Source: Alphaproteobacteria bacterium
Lineage (GTDB): Bacteria; Pseudomonadota; Alphaproteobacteria; Bin95
Assembly: GCA_030833925.1 (NCBI GenBank)
Contig: JAURGE010000007.1
Location: 1-64,000, forward strand
Direction: 5' to 3'
DNA: 64,000 bases
Made by a program: the position numbers and the translations under genes. The notes beneath the pieces were generated by a model that saw only the letters and a program-made list of their open reading frames with translations, did not search any database and was not told the DNA's origin. Every line of letters starts with the position of its first letter. Position 1 is the stretch's first letter. This document shows, piece after piece, positions 49,627-59,474 of the stretch.

Positions 49627-50543
49627 GCCTCTCCCTCCGAGGACACAAATCCAATGCTGGCCGCATCAGAGGCACGATGCCCAGCATGACCTGCGGCTCT
49701 GCGCTCACGACAATGATCACTGTCTGAACAAACAAACATGTGATCACCTTTGTCATCCAAAATCACTTCATCAAGAAATACCCCTTCTGCGCCGCATAGG
49801 GCGCACGGGTCTTCAAATCTCTGGATTTCAAAAGGATGATCATCGAAGTCGAGGCTTCGGACACGAGTATACGGCGGTATCGCATAAATGCGTTTCTCTC
49901 GCCCAGCTCCAAACAATTGCAATGCAGGCATCATCGCCATCTTTGGGTTATCAAACTTAGGTATTGGCGATGGAGACATTATATGGCGGGCATTAACCTC
50001 AACTGGATAATCGTAGGTCGTTATAATCTCACCATGCCTAGAAATATCCTCATAAAGCTTCACATGCATAAGGCCGTATTCGGAATACGCATGTAACTTT
50101 CTTGTTTCAACTTCACGAGGCTCAAGCTTCCAAAGCGGTTCAGGCTGCGGAACCTGATAAACAAGAATTTGATTTTCGGTTAACTGCTTTTCGGGAATTC
50201 TATGTCGTGTCTGGATGAGGGTCGCTTTTTGCGTTTCCTCCGTAGTCTTAACCCCCGAAACCCTCTGAAAAAAGCGCCGGATAGATACTGCATTCGTTGT
50301 ATCGTCTGCACCTTGGTCAATAACTTTGAGTGTGTCGTCTTTACCAATGATGGACGCTGTAATCTGGATGCCACCCGTTCCCCAGCCATAGGCCATAGGC
50401 ATCTCTCGCCCCCCAAACGGAACCTGATATCCAGGGACAGCAATGGCTTTTAGAAGCGTCCTCCGGATCATTCGCTTCGTTTGCTCATCGAGATACGCAA
50501 AATTGTAGGTACCATCGACCGAATGAAACGCCTGAGAATTCAT
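49623..50543 (-). CDS. phnJ: Alpha-D-ribose 1-methylphosphonate 5-phosphate C-P lyase
   Basis: YNFAYLDEQTKRMIRRTLLKAIAVPGYQVPFGGREMPM; Fe-S ligand motif CALC-X21-CSDSDHC (CX2CX21CX5C). Confidence 0.98.
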   Translation of the reverse strand: MNSQAFHSVDGTYNFAYLDEQTKRMIRRTLLKAIAVPGYQVPFGGREMPMAYGWGTGGIQITASIIGKDDTLKVIDQGADDTTNAVSIRRFFQRVSGVKTTEETQKATLIQTRHRIPEKQLTENQILVYQVPQPEPLWKLEPREVETRKLHAYSEYGLMHVKLYEDISRHGEIITTYDYPVEVNARHIMSPSPIPKFDNPKMAMMPALQLFGAGREKRIYAIPPYTRVRSLDFDDHPFEIQRFEDPCALCGAEGVFLDEVILDDKGDHMFVCSDSDHCRERRAAGHAGHRASDAASIGFVSSEGEA

Positions 50544-51634
50544 TCCGCAGCCTCCTGTCCCGGGGTTTTCAAAGCGTCAGCGCGCAGGCCGCGCAACATT
50601 GAAAGCTCAGACTGGAAATCAACGTAATGTGGTAATTTCAAATGGCTCACGAAGCCCGCAGCTTCGACGTTGTCGCTGTGCGCAAGCACAAATTCTTCGT
50701 CTTGCGGAGGATGGTCTCGGTCTTCACCCAATTCACTGGCTTTAAGCGCACGATCGACCAAGGCCATTGCCATAGTCTTTCGTTCTGACTGTCCAAAGGC
50801 GAGGCCATAACCCCGAGTGAACATGGGCTCAATACCCTTCGCACCTTGGAATTGGTTTATCATCTGGCATTCAGTTACTTCGATGGTTCCGATCGAAATT
50901 GGGAACCCTAGCTCAGGTGGGGTAAAAACCACTTCGACAAAGCCCATCCTAATTTCCCCGACAAAAGGATGGTTACGACCATAACCTCGCTGCGTCGCAT
51001 AACCGAGTGCGAGAACAAAACCCTCATCGCCTCGGAATAAATTTTGAAGTCTCTGGTCCCGATCCGCAGGAAACGACATTGGCTGTCTGCCTAAATCAAA
51101 TGGCTCCGCCTCTGGTTCAGATCTCGTCTCCGCTTGCATAAGACCCTGAGCACCTAAAATATCAGTTACACGCGGCATAGTTGGATCGGTGGCTGTGGCC
51201 TCTGGCGCTACCCGCTCAGCTTGGTCTGATTTAGCAAGACCAAAATCCAAAAGCCGATGCGTGTAATCATATGTGGGACCCAATATCTGGCCACCTGGCA
51301 CATCTTTAAAAGCTGCAGAAATACGCCGGCGGATAATCATCTTGGACGTGTCTATTGGCTGGGTGGCACCAAATCGCGGCAGTGTTGTGCGAAAGGCCCT
51401 AAGAAGAAAAATCGCTTCAACCATATCCCCTTGGGCCTGTTTTATGGCTAGCGCCGCTAAGTCTGGATCGTAGAGCGATCCTTCTGTCATAACGCGATCG
51501 ACAGCCCGTCCAAGTTGATTTCGCACCTGGTCGATAGCAAGCTCAGGAACGGAAGTATCTCCTCTCCTTTCCTCAGCAATCAACCCGTGCGTGGCTTCAA
51601 TGGCGGCCTCTCCGCCTTTCGTTGCGACGTACAT
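50540..51634 (-). CDS. phnI: C-P lyase complex subunit PhnI
   Basis: MYVATKGGEAAIEATHGLIAEERRGD...LGYATQRGYGRNHPFVGEIRMGFVEV...ECQMINQFQG. Confidence 0.98.
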   Translation of the reverse strand: MYVATKGGEAAIEATHGLIAEERRGDTSVPELAIDQVRNQLGRAVDRVMTEGSLYDPDLAALAIKQAQGDMVEAIFLLRAFRTTLPRFGATQPIDTSKMIIRRRISAAFKDVPGGQILGPTYDYTHRLLDFGLAKSDQAERVAPEATATDPTMPRVTDILGAQGLMQAETRSEPEAEPFDLGRQPMSFPADRDQRLQNLFRGDEGFVLALGYATQRGYGRNHPFVGEIRMGFVEVVFTPPELGFPISIGTIEVTECQMINQFQGAKGIEPMFTRGYGLAFGQSERKTMAMALVDRALKASELGEDRDHPPQDEEFVLAHSDNVEAAGFVSHLKLPHYVDFQSELSMLRGLRADALKTPGQEAAE

Positions 51635-51638
51635 AGTG

Positions 51639-52226
51639 TCAGACCTCCAAAGTGTGAGCAGACACGCTACGTGGCAGAGCTAATGCTAAGTTGCCTGTAA
51701 AAAGGCAGACATCAAACCCAAGTGGGTAGAGTGCATTATTTGTTGCCCAGGCCGCCCAAAAGCTTGCAACTTCAAGCATTGGCTCAATTCTACGTTTTCC
51801 CTTGATCCCCGGACCGGATATTTCGATCACGGGACCTTTTGAAAGGCTCTGGCAGGCAACTAATAACGTTGCTGATCTATCTGGATATTTATCGGTGCCA
51901 ATTTTGAATTGCTGGAAGGGAGCCGACTCAGGATCGAGAATAATGGCAAAATCAGCTTCATTTGGCTGAGAGGTTATTCGACAACCCGCATGGAAGTTTA
52001 AGTATCGTATGGTTTCTGGGTCTTCTTTATCCAGCCAAATGGATACATCGTTGTCTAAAAGTGTAAGGCATGCAGCAGCTAGCGAAGATGGCCAGCCGGT
52101 GGGCGCCTCTTGAGGGCCCTGGACTTCTACTATGCGACCAGGGAATGAGAATGCCTCCATGATTGAACGAAAAGCAGACTGCGCACCAAATACAGGCTGT
52201 GAAAAGCCGGTGGCTATATGTGTCAT
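51639..52226 (-). CDS. phnH: C-P lyase complex subunit PhnH
   Basis: GFSQPVFGAQSAFRSIMEAFSFPGRIVEV...ISGPGIKG...PLGFDVCLFTGNLALALPRSV. Confidence 0.95.
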   Translation of the reverse strand: MTHIATGFSQPVFGAQSAFRSIMEAFSFPGRIVEVQGPQEAPTGWPSSLAAACLTLLDNDVSIWLDKEDPETIRYLNFHAGCRITSQPNEADFAIILDPESAPFQQFKIGTDKYPDRSATLLVACQSLSKGPVIEISGPGIKGKRRIEPMLEVASFWAAWATNNALYPLGFDVCLFTGNLALALPRSVSAHTLEV

Positions 52227-52229
52227 GAC

Positions 52230-52703
52230 TTAACTTTCCGCCCTAACCATAGTGAAGAAATCGACCTTTGTAGCACCAGCCTTCCGTCGAGATTTTAGGT
52301 GTCTCTCTTTTTCTTCACTCCGAAGAGGCTCGATAACTTTTGCCCAAATCTCGTCGCGCCGCGACGTTTGCAGGAGGGCATCACAAATAGCTGCGGCTTT
52401 TGCCTTCTCAATGTCTCTCCCTTGGACGTAAGCATGCCCAACAACATCTGGGAGCGATTCCATCGTGATTGCGCACCGGGTGACACTCATCTCACCCACA
52501 GAAAACATTTGCCCTGTTCCACCAGCTCTACCGCGTGTCATTACAGCGCCTACTTCAGGCTGTCTTAGCCAACGAAAATCTGGTGGGTCACTTATGGTAT
52601 CAAAACACTTAGCTAAGGACTGAGCATGTGCCCTGGCCAGCACGCCCATCCATTCAGCCCGGTCTGCATTAGGATTTTTCTCAAGGTCGGAATTGGACGA
52701 CAT
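52230..52703 (-). CDS. phnG: C-P lyase complex subunit PhnG
   Basis: RAEWMGVLARAH...PEVGAVMTRGRAGGTGQMFSVGEMSVTRCAITM...GHAYVQGRDIEKAKAAAICDALLQ. Confidence 0.95.
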   Translation of the reverse strand: MSSNSDLEKNPNADRAEWMGVLARAHAQSLAKCFDTISDPPDFRWLRQPEVGAVMTRGRAGGTGQMFSVGEMSVTRCAITMESLPDVVGHAYVQGRDIEKAKAAAICDALLQTSRRDEIWAKVIEPLRSEEKERHLKSRRKAGATKVDFFTMVRAES

Positions 52704-52719
52704 CGAACACCCTCATATT

Positions 52720-52736
52720 TGTCTAGACATCTAGAT
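52720..52736. promoter_or_regulatory. Candidate PhnF operator: palindrome TGTCTAGACA overlapping palindrome ATCTAGAT
   Basis: Sequence TGTCTAGACATCTAGAT in the phnG/phnF divergent intergenic region; fits the HutC-subfamily GntR half-site pattern GT-N-TA-N-AC. Confidence 0.6.
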
Positions 52737-52792
52737 ATGTTGAAGGTAACTACAAGTTGATCCTGTGTAAACCGGAAAAAGAAGACAGTTAT

Positions 52793-53536
52793 ATGACAAT
52801 TGATGAAACCACTCCGGAAAACCTTTCTCGCGGAAATGGGGAGGCCCTTTGGAAGCAGATCGCGTTGGCACTTGAGAATGATATAAGATGTGGAACATTC
52901 TCAGGGGGTGGCCATAGATTACCTACAGAACAGACCCTAACGACACGCTTTGCAGTCAATCGCCATACCGTCCGGCGTGCAATCCAAGCTCTGGCTGAAA
53001 AAGGACTAGTTCGGACAGAGCAAGGCCGAGGCGTATTCGTAAACGCTGAAATGGTGGAATATCCCTTGGGCCGTCGTGTCCGATTTAGCGAAAGTCTCAC
53101 TGCACAACAAAAAGCACCAAAGGGGCAAATTCTGCATGTCGCTCGCGTTCAGGCGCCGATAGATGCAAGAGAGGCCTTGGAACTAGAAACCCGCGATAAA
53201 GCGTGGCGAGTCGATCGCCTAGGTTTCAGCGAAGACCGTCCAATAACTCTTTCTTCGCACTATTTTAGCTATCATCGCTTCCCAAAGCTGGCTGAGGCGT
53301 TTCACGAAAATGACTCGATTACAAAAGCTCTCAAACTCTCTGGAGTGACCGACTATGAACGGAGAGAAACACGAATTCATGCACGCCCTGCCACAGCCGA
53401 AGAAACACGCATTTTAGAATTACCCAGGGGACGGCCAGTTCTCGTTACTGAGGGAATTAATATTGATAGCAATGCATTACCCGTTGAATTTAGTATCGCG
53501 AGATTTGCAGCCGATAGAGTTCAACTAGTCACATAA
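52793..53536 (+). CDS. phnF: GntR/HutC-family transcriptional regulator PhnF
   Basis: RLPTEQTLTTRFAVNRHTVRRAIQALAEKGLVRTEQGRGVFV wHTH plus UTRA domain; divergent from phnG. Confidence 0.94.
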   Translation: MTIDETTPENLSRGNGEALWKQIALALENDIRCGTFSGGGHRLPTEQTLTTRFAVNRHTVRRAIQALAEKGLVRTEQGRGVFVNAEMVEYPLGRRVRFSESLTAQQKAPKGQILHVARVQAPIDAREALELETRDKAWRVDRLGFSEDRPITLSSHYFSYHRFPKLAEAFHENDSITKALKLSGVTDYERRETRIHARPATAEETRILELPRGRPVLVTEGINIDSNALPVEFSIARFAADRVQLVT

Positions 53537-53606
53537 AACACTTCGAACATGGTAAGGCCCATTCGATGTCTGTGGTCTGTTTATAACTTATCCATAAAAG
53601 CACTTG

Positions 53607-54398
53607 TTACCTGAAGCCTCCGCCTCCATTCACATAGACCGTATCAGCCGTCATATAACTGCAAGCATCCGAACACATAAAAAGCACTAACTCGCCGATT
53701 TCGTCGGGCCGCCCAAGCCTTCCCATCGGCACGTCAGCAAGAGCCCGTTTCCGAGCTTCATCATTCCCACCGGCAGTGTCCTCAAAGGGGGTATCAATTG
53801 GACCAGGTGAGATGGAAAGAACACGGATACCTCGGTCGGCAAACTCTCGAGCGACACCCATTGTGAGTGTAACCACAGCGCCCTTTGATGCGGCGTAGGG
53901 AATTAGCCCGCCAGCCCCTCCTCGCCTGTGGGACATCGATGCGGCATTCACGATTACTCCTCTTCCCTGAGCAAGCATATGAGGCAGAACTTCCTGCATA
54001 CAATAAAATACACCGGTCGCATTTATCGCCATTGCACCCGTCCAAAGCTCATCGTCAATGTCCAAAAAGGATGCACGTCTTAGTGCTGCCCCTGCACAAT
54101 TGAATTGAAAATCCAAACCGCCAAATTCGTTTATGGCTTTAGCTATTGAGTCTTTTACCGACGCTCGGTCTGTAACGTCCGTCTTAATTGCGAGAGCATT
54201 ACTCCCTAATTTTCGAACTGCATCCGCTGTATCTTCCGCCCCAATTAAATTCACATCGGTGGCAACGACATTAGCACCTTCGCGAGCAAAAATGAGCGCA
54301 GTCTCTCGACCGATCCCACTTGCAGCTCCTGTTATTATTATTGTTTTATCGACGAACTCATCAGGTGACCTGGGCATTTTTACCGTCCTGACATTCAA
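53607..54398 (-). CDS. SDR family oxidoreductase
   Basis: IIITGAASGIGRETALIFAREGANVV; NCAGAA; YAASKGAVVTLTMG; ISPGPIDTP. Confidence 0.94.
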   Translation of the reverse strand: MNVRTVKMPRSPDEFVDKTIIITGAASGIGRETALIFAREGANVVATDVNLIGAEDTADAVRKLGSNALAIKTDVTDRASVKDSIAKAINEFGGLDFQFNCAGAALRRASFLDIDDELWTGAMAINATGVFYCMQEVLPHMLAQGRGVIVNAASMSHRRGGAGGLIPYAASKGAVVTLTMGVAREFADRGIRVLSISPGPIDTPFEDTAGGNDEARKRALADVPMGRLGRPDEIGELVLFMCSDACSYMTADTVYVNGGGGFR

Positions 54399-54434
54399 GG
54401 TCGCTGTTTAAAATCTCTGGAGACAGCCCCTGCA

Positions 54435-55832
54435 TCAGCCATCTTCTTGAAGTTGTTCATGATCAGCCGAAGCAGGTCCCGCAATCCGTTGATCAGTAGC
54501 TGGGTCATCTTCGCCTGGCACGTGTACAACTACATAATCCAAGCCCTCGCGTTTAACTGGCATAGTTGCATCCAGACCCATTTTGTCGGAGATGCCATCC
54601 TGTGCTGAAGGATCGAGCTTTGAACCCAGACTTGATTTTAGGATCACTAAGTCCTTTGATGCCTGAAAGCGTGTTGCAACAGCCCATTCGACTGCCGTTG
54701 GGTCATGCACATCCACATCTTCATCAACCACAACGACCTGTTTGATATCAGCATGGGCGCTAAACGCCCCAGCAATCACATTCTTTGCCTCCCCCTCATG
54801 CCGCTTTTTGATCTGCACAAAAAGATGGTACCGACACACGCCGCCAAGAGAGAGATGAACATCAATCACGTTGGGAAAACTTCGCTGGAGCAAAGCCACA
54901 ATAGTGGCTTCCCGCGGTATTGCCCCCAAAAGGAGATGCTCCATACCTGCAGACACAATTGTATGAAACATCGGCTTTGAGCGAGTAGTTATAGCATCGA
55001 CTTCAATAACCTCACGATCACCGGCCGGACCGTAATACTGAGGAAACTCAGCAAATGGCCCCTCTGATTCCCTCACTTTTGGCAAAAGCCGTCCTTCTAT
55101 GACGACTTCGGCATCCGCCGGGACCCGAACTTCGTTTGAAACACACTTAACGACGCGTAAAGGATGTCCGTGAAGAGCACCTGCAATTTCTAACTCATCG
55201 AAATCGATTGGCACAATCGCCTGAGAGGCCAGCAAGGTAGCAGGATCAACACCGATGGCGACCGCAACCTCCAGAACGTCCCCCTGGTTCTCAGCAGCTT
55301 GATAGAAGTTGTGAAGGTGGCGGGGGAGCATAAGAATGCCCATTCGATCTTTAGTGGAGATTTGAAGTCTGTTGATTGAAACGTTTTGGATTCCAGTTCT
55401 CGGATTGCGGGCAATTACAAGACCAGCTGATATATAAGGACCGCTATCGTGCTCATTGTGGAGAGGTATAGGAAGATCACGAAGAAGGTCGGGATCCCTT
55501 ATAATGGTTTGCTGAACTGGAGCATTTGATATCTCTTCTGACTTTATAGGTGCATCCACAGCTTGGCGGAAGGCGCTGAGGACCTCGCCCGGCTCAACAC
55601 CAAGCGCCTCCGCCACCCAGCTCCTTTGCGCTAATAAATTAGCTATTACCGGCACCGATGGTGCATTAGCGCCACCCCGTTTTGGGGACGGAAATAAAAC
55701 TGCCTTCGAACCATCTTGACGCTTTGCGACTGCTGCCACCTCGAAATCAAGATCAACCCCTGACTCAGCAAGCATTAAACGATCAGTTTCCGCAAGATGA
55801 CGGAGCCAGCTCCGCAATGTCCGATACGCCAT
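54435..55832 (-). CDS. UbiD-family (prFMN-dependent) decarboxylase
   Basis: MAYRTLRSWLRHLAETDRL; INRLQI; PFAEFPQYYGPAGDREVIEVDAITTRSKPMFHTI. Confidence 0.93.
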   Translation of the reverse strand: MAYRTLRSWLRHLAETDRLMLAESGVDLDFEVAAVAKRQDGSKAVLFPSPKRGGANAPSVPVIANLLAQRSWVAEALGVEPGEVLSAFRQAVDAPIKSEEISNAPVQQTIIRDPDLLRDLPIPLHNEHDSGPYISAGLVIARNPRTGIQNVSINRLQISTKDRMGILMLPRHLHNFYQAAENQGDVLEVAVAIGVDPATLLASQAIVPIDFDELEIAGALHGHPLRVVKCVSNEVRVPADAEVVIEGRLLPKVRESEGPFAEFPQYYGPAGDREVIEVDAITTRSKPMFHTIVSAGMEHLLLGAIPREATIVALLQRSFPNVIDVHLSLGGVCRYHLFVQIKKRHEGEAKNVIAGAFSAHADIKQVVVVDEDVDVHDPTAVEWAVATRFQASKDLVILKSSLGSKLDPSAQDGISDKMGLDATMPVKREGLDYVVVHVPGEDDPATDQRIAGPASADHEQLQEDG

Positions 55833-55923
55833 GTCACACTCCCAGGTGCTTAAGCCAAGAACTAAGTTGCCGGCCAGCATTGAGCCGTCTCGATGTCAGG
55901 ATCGCAAGAGCCAAGGACACAAA

Positions 55924-56304
55924 ATGCCAATTTTGTATAAACAAAATATTGGATTTAAGAGCGCTATAACCCGTGGGTTACGAAGGCGCTGCCCTTGTTG
56001 CGGAGAGGGAAACGCCTTTCGCGGTTACCTCCGACCGGTAGAAATGTGTGCTGTATGCAATACACAACTAGGAAGTATTCGAGCCGATGATTTTCCTCCT
56101 TATTTAACCATATTTTTGGTAGGGCACATTGTTGTCCCTCTCGCATTAATTGCGGAGCAAAACTGGTCTTGGTCTATCCAGCTTCACATGTGGATTTGGT
56201 TACCACTTACCCTGGCGCTCCTTCTGGTCATCCTGCCATTTATGAAAGGTGCTGCAATTGGGTTAATGTGGCGGCTGGGTCTAAAAGGTGATGAACAACA
56301 TTGA
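55924..56304 (+). CDS. DUF983 family membrane protein
   Basis: [52 protein letters not shown]. Confidence 0.9.
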   Translation: MPILYKQNIGFKSAITRGLRRRCPCCGEGNAFRGYLRPVEMCAVCNTQLGSIRADDFPPYLTIFLVGHIVVPLALIAEQNWSWSIQLHMWIWLPLTLALLLVILPFMKGAAIGLMWRLGLKGDEQH

Positions 56305-56753
56305 ATGAAAAAATTCCATTCTGGCAGAACAAAAGCCTGCAGGAGATGAGCAGAGAGGAGTGGGAATCTCTTTGCGATGGCTGTGGCAAATGCTGCCTTT
56401 TAAAGGTGGAGTATGTAGATACAGGAGAAATTCTTCCTACTTCTGTCGCTTGCAAGTTGCTAGATTTAAACAGCTGCCGCTGTCAAAACTACTCAAATCG
56501 CAAGCGATTTGTTCCTGATTGCATAGACCTCCGAGAAAAAAATCTGTCGTCCTTACCCTGGCTACCACAAACCTGTGCTTATCGGCTCATAGACGAAGGA
56601 AAAGATCTACAATGGTGGCATCCACTAGTTTCAGGATCTTCAAAAACTGTCCATGAAGCTGGTATATCTGTTCGCCATAAGGTCATTTCTGAAGATGACC
56701 TCGATGATTTAGATGAAGACCTGCCAAATTATGTCGTTGACTGGACCTTATGA
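56301..56753 (+). CDS. YcgN-family (UPF0260) cysteine-cluster protein
   Basis: TTG start; [36 protein letters not shown]...CRCQNYSNR. Confidence 0.92.
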   Translation: MNEKIPFWQNKSLQEMSREEWESLCDGCGKCCLLKVEYVDTGEILPTSVACKLLDLNSCRCQNYSNRKRFVPDCIDLREKNLSSLPWLPQTCAYRLIDEGKDLQWWHPLVSGSSKTVHEAGISVRHKVISEDDLDDLDEDLPNYVVDWTL

Positions 56754-57438
56754 GCATCTGCCACTTGCAAACGGTGACATAGCACCAGTCCATATTCGCG
56801 TTGACGGCCGGGCAAAACGTATTTCGTTAAAGGTCGAAAAAATCGGCGGCCTCGTTACTTTAACGGCGCCAAGCGAGGCTAAATTACCAGAAGCACGTCG
56901 CTTCATGAGTAAGCGCACGCGTTGGATTGCAGAACGGCGAGCTGAAGCTCATGAAATTACGCCTTTTGAACCAGGGTCGGTTGTCCCATTCCTCGGTAGA
57001 ATGCGCCGGATCGTTCAAGACAAGAGTGCCAAAGACCCTTTGGTAGTCTTTGGAGACCAGATACTCGTTGGGGGACCAGGCTCCTCTGTGAAATCTGCCA
57101 TATATCGGTTCTTTAAGGCTGAAGCTCTAAGGCGCTTAATTGCATCAACAAGCAAATATGCAGCCAAGTCAGGCGTAACAGTAAAACGCGTTTCTATCCG
57201 TGATGCAAAAACTCGCTGGGGAAGCTGCTCAGCCGACGGGCGTCTTTCCTTCTCTTGGCGCCTAGTAATGGCTCCAGAACACGTGCTGGATTATGTCGCT
57301 GCTCACGAAGTCGCTCATCTTCAACACATGAACCATAGCCCTGAATACTGGACCCACCTGGCAGGATTGTTTCCTGAATTTAAGGTTGCCGAGAGTTGGC
57401 TGAAGGAAAACGGCCCTAGCCTTAGAAGCTACGGTTAA
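56731..57438 (+). CDS. M48/YgjP-like (DUF45, WLM-type) metallopeptidase
   Basis: [51 protein letters not shown] (HExxH). Confidence 0.93.
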   Translation: MSLTGPYEHLPLANGDIAPVHIRVDGRAKRISLKVEKIGGLVTLTAPSEAKLPEARRFMSKRTRWIAERRAEAHEITPFEPGSVVPFLGRMRRIVQDKSAKDPLVVFGDQILVGGPGSSVKSAIYRFFKAEALRRLIASTSKYAAKSGVTVKRVSIRDAKTRWGSCSADGRLSFSWRLVMAPEHVLDYVAAHEVAHLQHMNHSPEYWTHLAGLFPEFKVAESWLKENGPSLRSYG

Positions 57439-57461
57439 AGTGCCGTTTAGAAAGGACCTTC

Positions 57462-58541
57462 ATGAAAAAGCATATTGTAATCGCTGGAGCCCTGGGCACA
57501 GTTGGAAGAGCAGCACTTGAACATTTTGACAAGCTAGATGATTGGGAAGTAACCGCGCTTTCCCGCCGACCTCCCGATTTTGAAAATCGGGCTAATTGGA
57601 TATCCGTAGATCTTCAAGATCCAATCGATTGCCATTCAAAACTTGTTGGGCTCAAAGGCATTACACATATTGCCTATGCTGCTGTTTATGAAATGCCAGA
57701 AGTAGCCCGTGGCTGGCTAACCCAGGAGCATGCTGACGTAAATCTGTCCATGCTTCAGAACCTGTTTCGGCCGTTATTTGAAGCTTCACCAGACATACGC
57801 CACATTTCCATTCTACAAGGAACCAAGGCCTACGGGGGTCACCTTGGCCCATTTAAGCAGCCCGCCAAAGAAAATGACCCCCGTTATATGCCTCCCAACT
57901 TCTATTACTTACAAACGGATTGGCTTGCAGAAGAACGAATTAAAACGGGTGCTAAGTGGCGTTGGACTGTCCTGCGCCCTCAGATTGTTTGCGGACTTGC
58001 TATTGGGAGTCCAATGAACGTTATTGCTGGCCTAGGTGTATTTGCAGCGATTTCCAGAGAATACGGCATGCCTCTTCGCTTTCCAGGTGGAGATGCAAGG
58101 ATCGGTGAGGCAACTGATGCTCGGATTATCGCAAAGGCTATCGAGTGGGCCGCTTCAGATCATCGAGCAGCCGACCAGGTCTTCAACATAACAAATGGTG
58201 ATGTTTATCAATGGGAGGTTATTTGGCCCCACATAGCGAAGCTGTTCGATATGGAAGTGGGCGTTCGTCACCCAATATCCCTAGCGCGAACAATGCCTGC
58301 CAATGCACATTTATGGCCAAAAATTGCAAAAAAGCATGGCCTTGCTCAGTACACTTATGAACAAATGGTCCCGAGTTGGGGATTTATCGACTTTGTTCTA
58401 GGGCACGGCCAGCGCCCCAATCCACATCATATGAGCACAATCAAAGCCCGAAAAGCAGGTTTTCATGAATGCATCGACACTGAGGAGATGTTTGTAGAGC
58501 TGATCCAAGAGATGCAGGCTCGAAAATATTTACCTTACTAA
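57462..58541 (+). CDS. PRISE-like (progesterone 5-beta-reductase/iridoid-synthase-type) atypical SDR
   Basis: GTKAYGGHLGPFKQPAKENDPR; NFYYLQTDWLAEER; WTVLRPQIVCGLAIGSPMNVIAGLGVFAAISREYGMPLRFPG. Confidence 0.87.
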   Translation: MKKHIVIAGALGTVGRAALEHFDKLDDWEVTALSRRPPDFENRANWISVDLQDPIDCHSKLVGLKGITHIAYAAVYEMPEVARGWLTQEHADVNLSMLQNLFRPLFEASPDIRHISILQGTKAYGGHLGPFKQPAKENDPRYMPPNFYYLQTDWLAEERIKTGAKWRWTVLRPQIVCGLAIGSPMNVIAGLGVFAAISREYGMPLRFPGGDARIGEATDARIIAKAIEWAASDHRAADQVFNITNGDVYQWEVIWPHIAKLFDMEVGVRHPISLARTMPANAHLWPKIAKKHGLAQYTYEQMVPSWGFIDFVLGHGQRPNPHHMSTIKARKAGFHECIDTEEMFVELIQEMQARKYLPY

Positions 58542-58608
58542 AATTAATGTAATTTTTTAATTTTTTTTTATATCTTACTGTCAAACAAAAGAATATTTAC
58601 CTCTTTTT

Positions 58609-59289
58609 CTATTGATGCAAAATAGCAACACGGTCAATTGTCGGTTGCCTTAAACGGTTTTTTGTTGCTGCAAAGGCTATTGCATCAAGTTGAGCAAGAC
58701 GTTTCGCTTCCTCGATCGCTTCGATGAACACATCACCTTCTGTGACATGATCAAGATAACCAGCACTTACTGCTTCATCAGGGTTATATAATTTTGCCAT
58801 TATCGTGGCTGCTTGAAGTTCTGAAGGACTTAAACGGTCGCGGGCAAATTCAAGCCCTATTTGAGGAAGCGGCAAGCCAATCGCAGTTTCATTTAAGCCG
58901 ATTTTGAAATCACCTCGCCTGCCAATCCTTAGATCTCCAGCCATAAGAAGGATTGCCCCAGCTGCTACAGCGTGACCAGTGCAAGCCCAAACAATAGGTT
59001 GAGGTGATAAATACAGCCGCTTCATCAACTCAGTCCCGAGAGCACGCATCCGATCTCGCTCAGCATTATCGTCACCGCGAATTATTCGAAGATCATACCC
59101 CCCACACAAAACACCTGGCCTTCCAGTAAGAACAATCGCTTTTGCATCGACCGCCGCGATATCCAAAGCAGCACCAATAGCATTAGACATAGCCGGAGAC
59201 AGCGCATTAGCCTTGCCATCGTCCATATGAATAACGGCTATATCATCCCTAATTTCAAAGGTTACGATATCAGGCATTAATCCCCCCAA
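58609..59289 (-). CDS. Enoyl-CoA hydratase/isomerase family protein
   Basis: VIHMDDGKANALSPAMSNAI; AIVLTGRPGVLCGGYDL; HAVAAGAILLMAGDLRIGRRG. Confidence 0.92.
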   Translation of the reverse strand: MGGLMPDIVTFEIRDDIAVIHMDDGKANALSPAMSNAIGAALDIAAVDAKAIVLTGRPGVLCGGYDLRIIRGDDNAERDRMRALGTELMKRLYLSPQPIVWACTGHAVAAGAILLMAGDLRIGRRGDFKIGLNETAIGLPLPQIGLEFARDRLSPSELQAATIMAKLYNPDEAVSAGYLDHVTEGDVFIEAIEEAKRLAQLDAIAFAATKNRLRQPTIDRVAILHQ

Positions 59290-59474
59290 TTTTGCTCATA
59301 AATTAACAATAATAAGACATCGTTCAAATTATCCTTTAACCAAGATAGCGAACCCAATTAGGAATCTAAATTTCAAAGAGGTGCCGATTTCTTCAAAATT
59401 GCGGTGTTATGCCCCTCTTTCGATCAATCAGCGGGTCTGATAGCTGAGCCTTCTCTAAGCGTGAGTTCTGTGTC

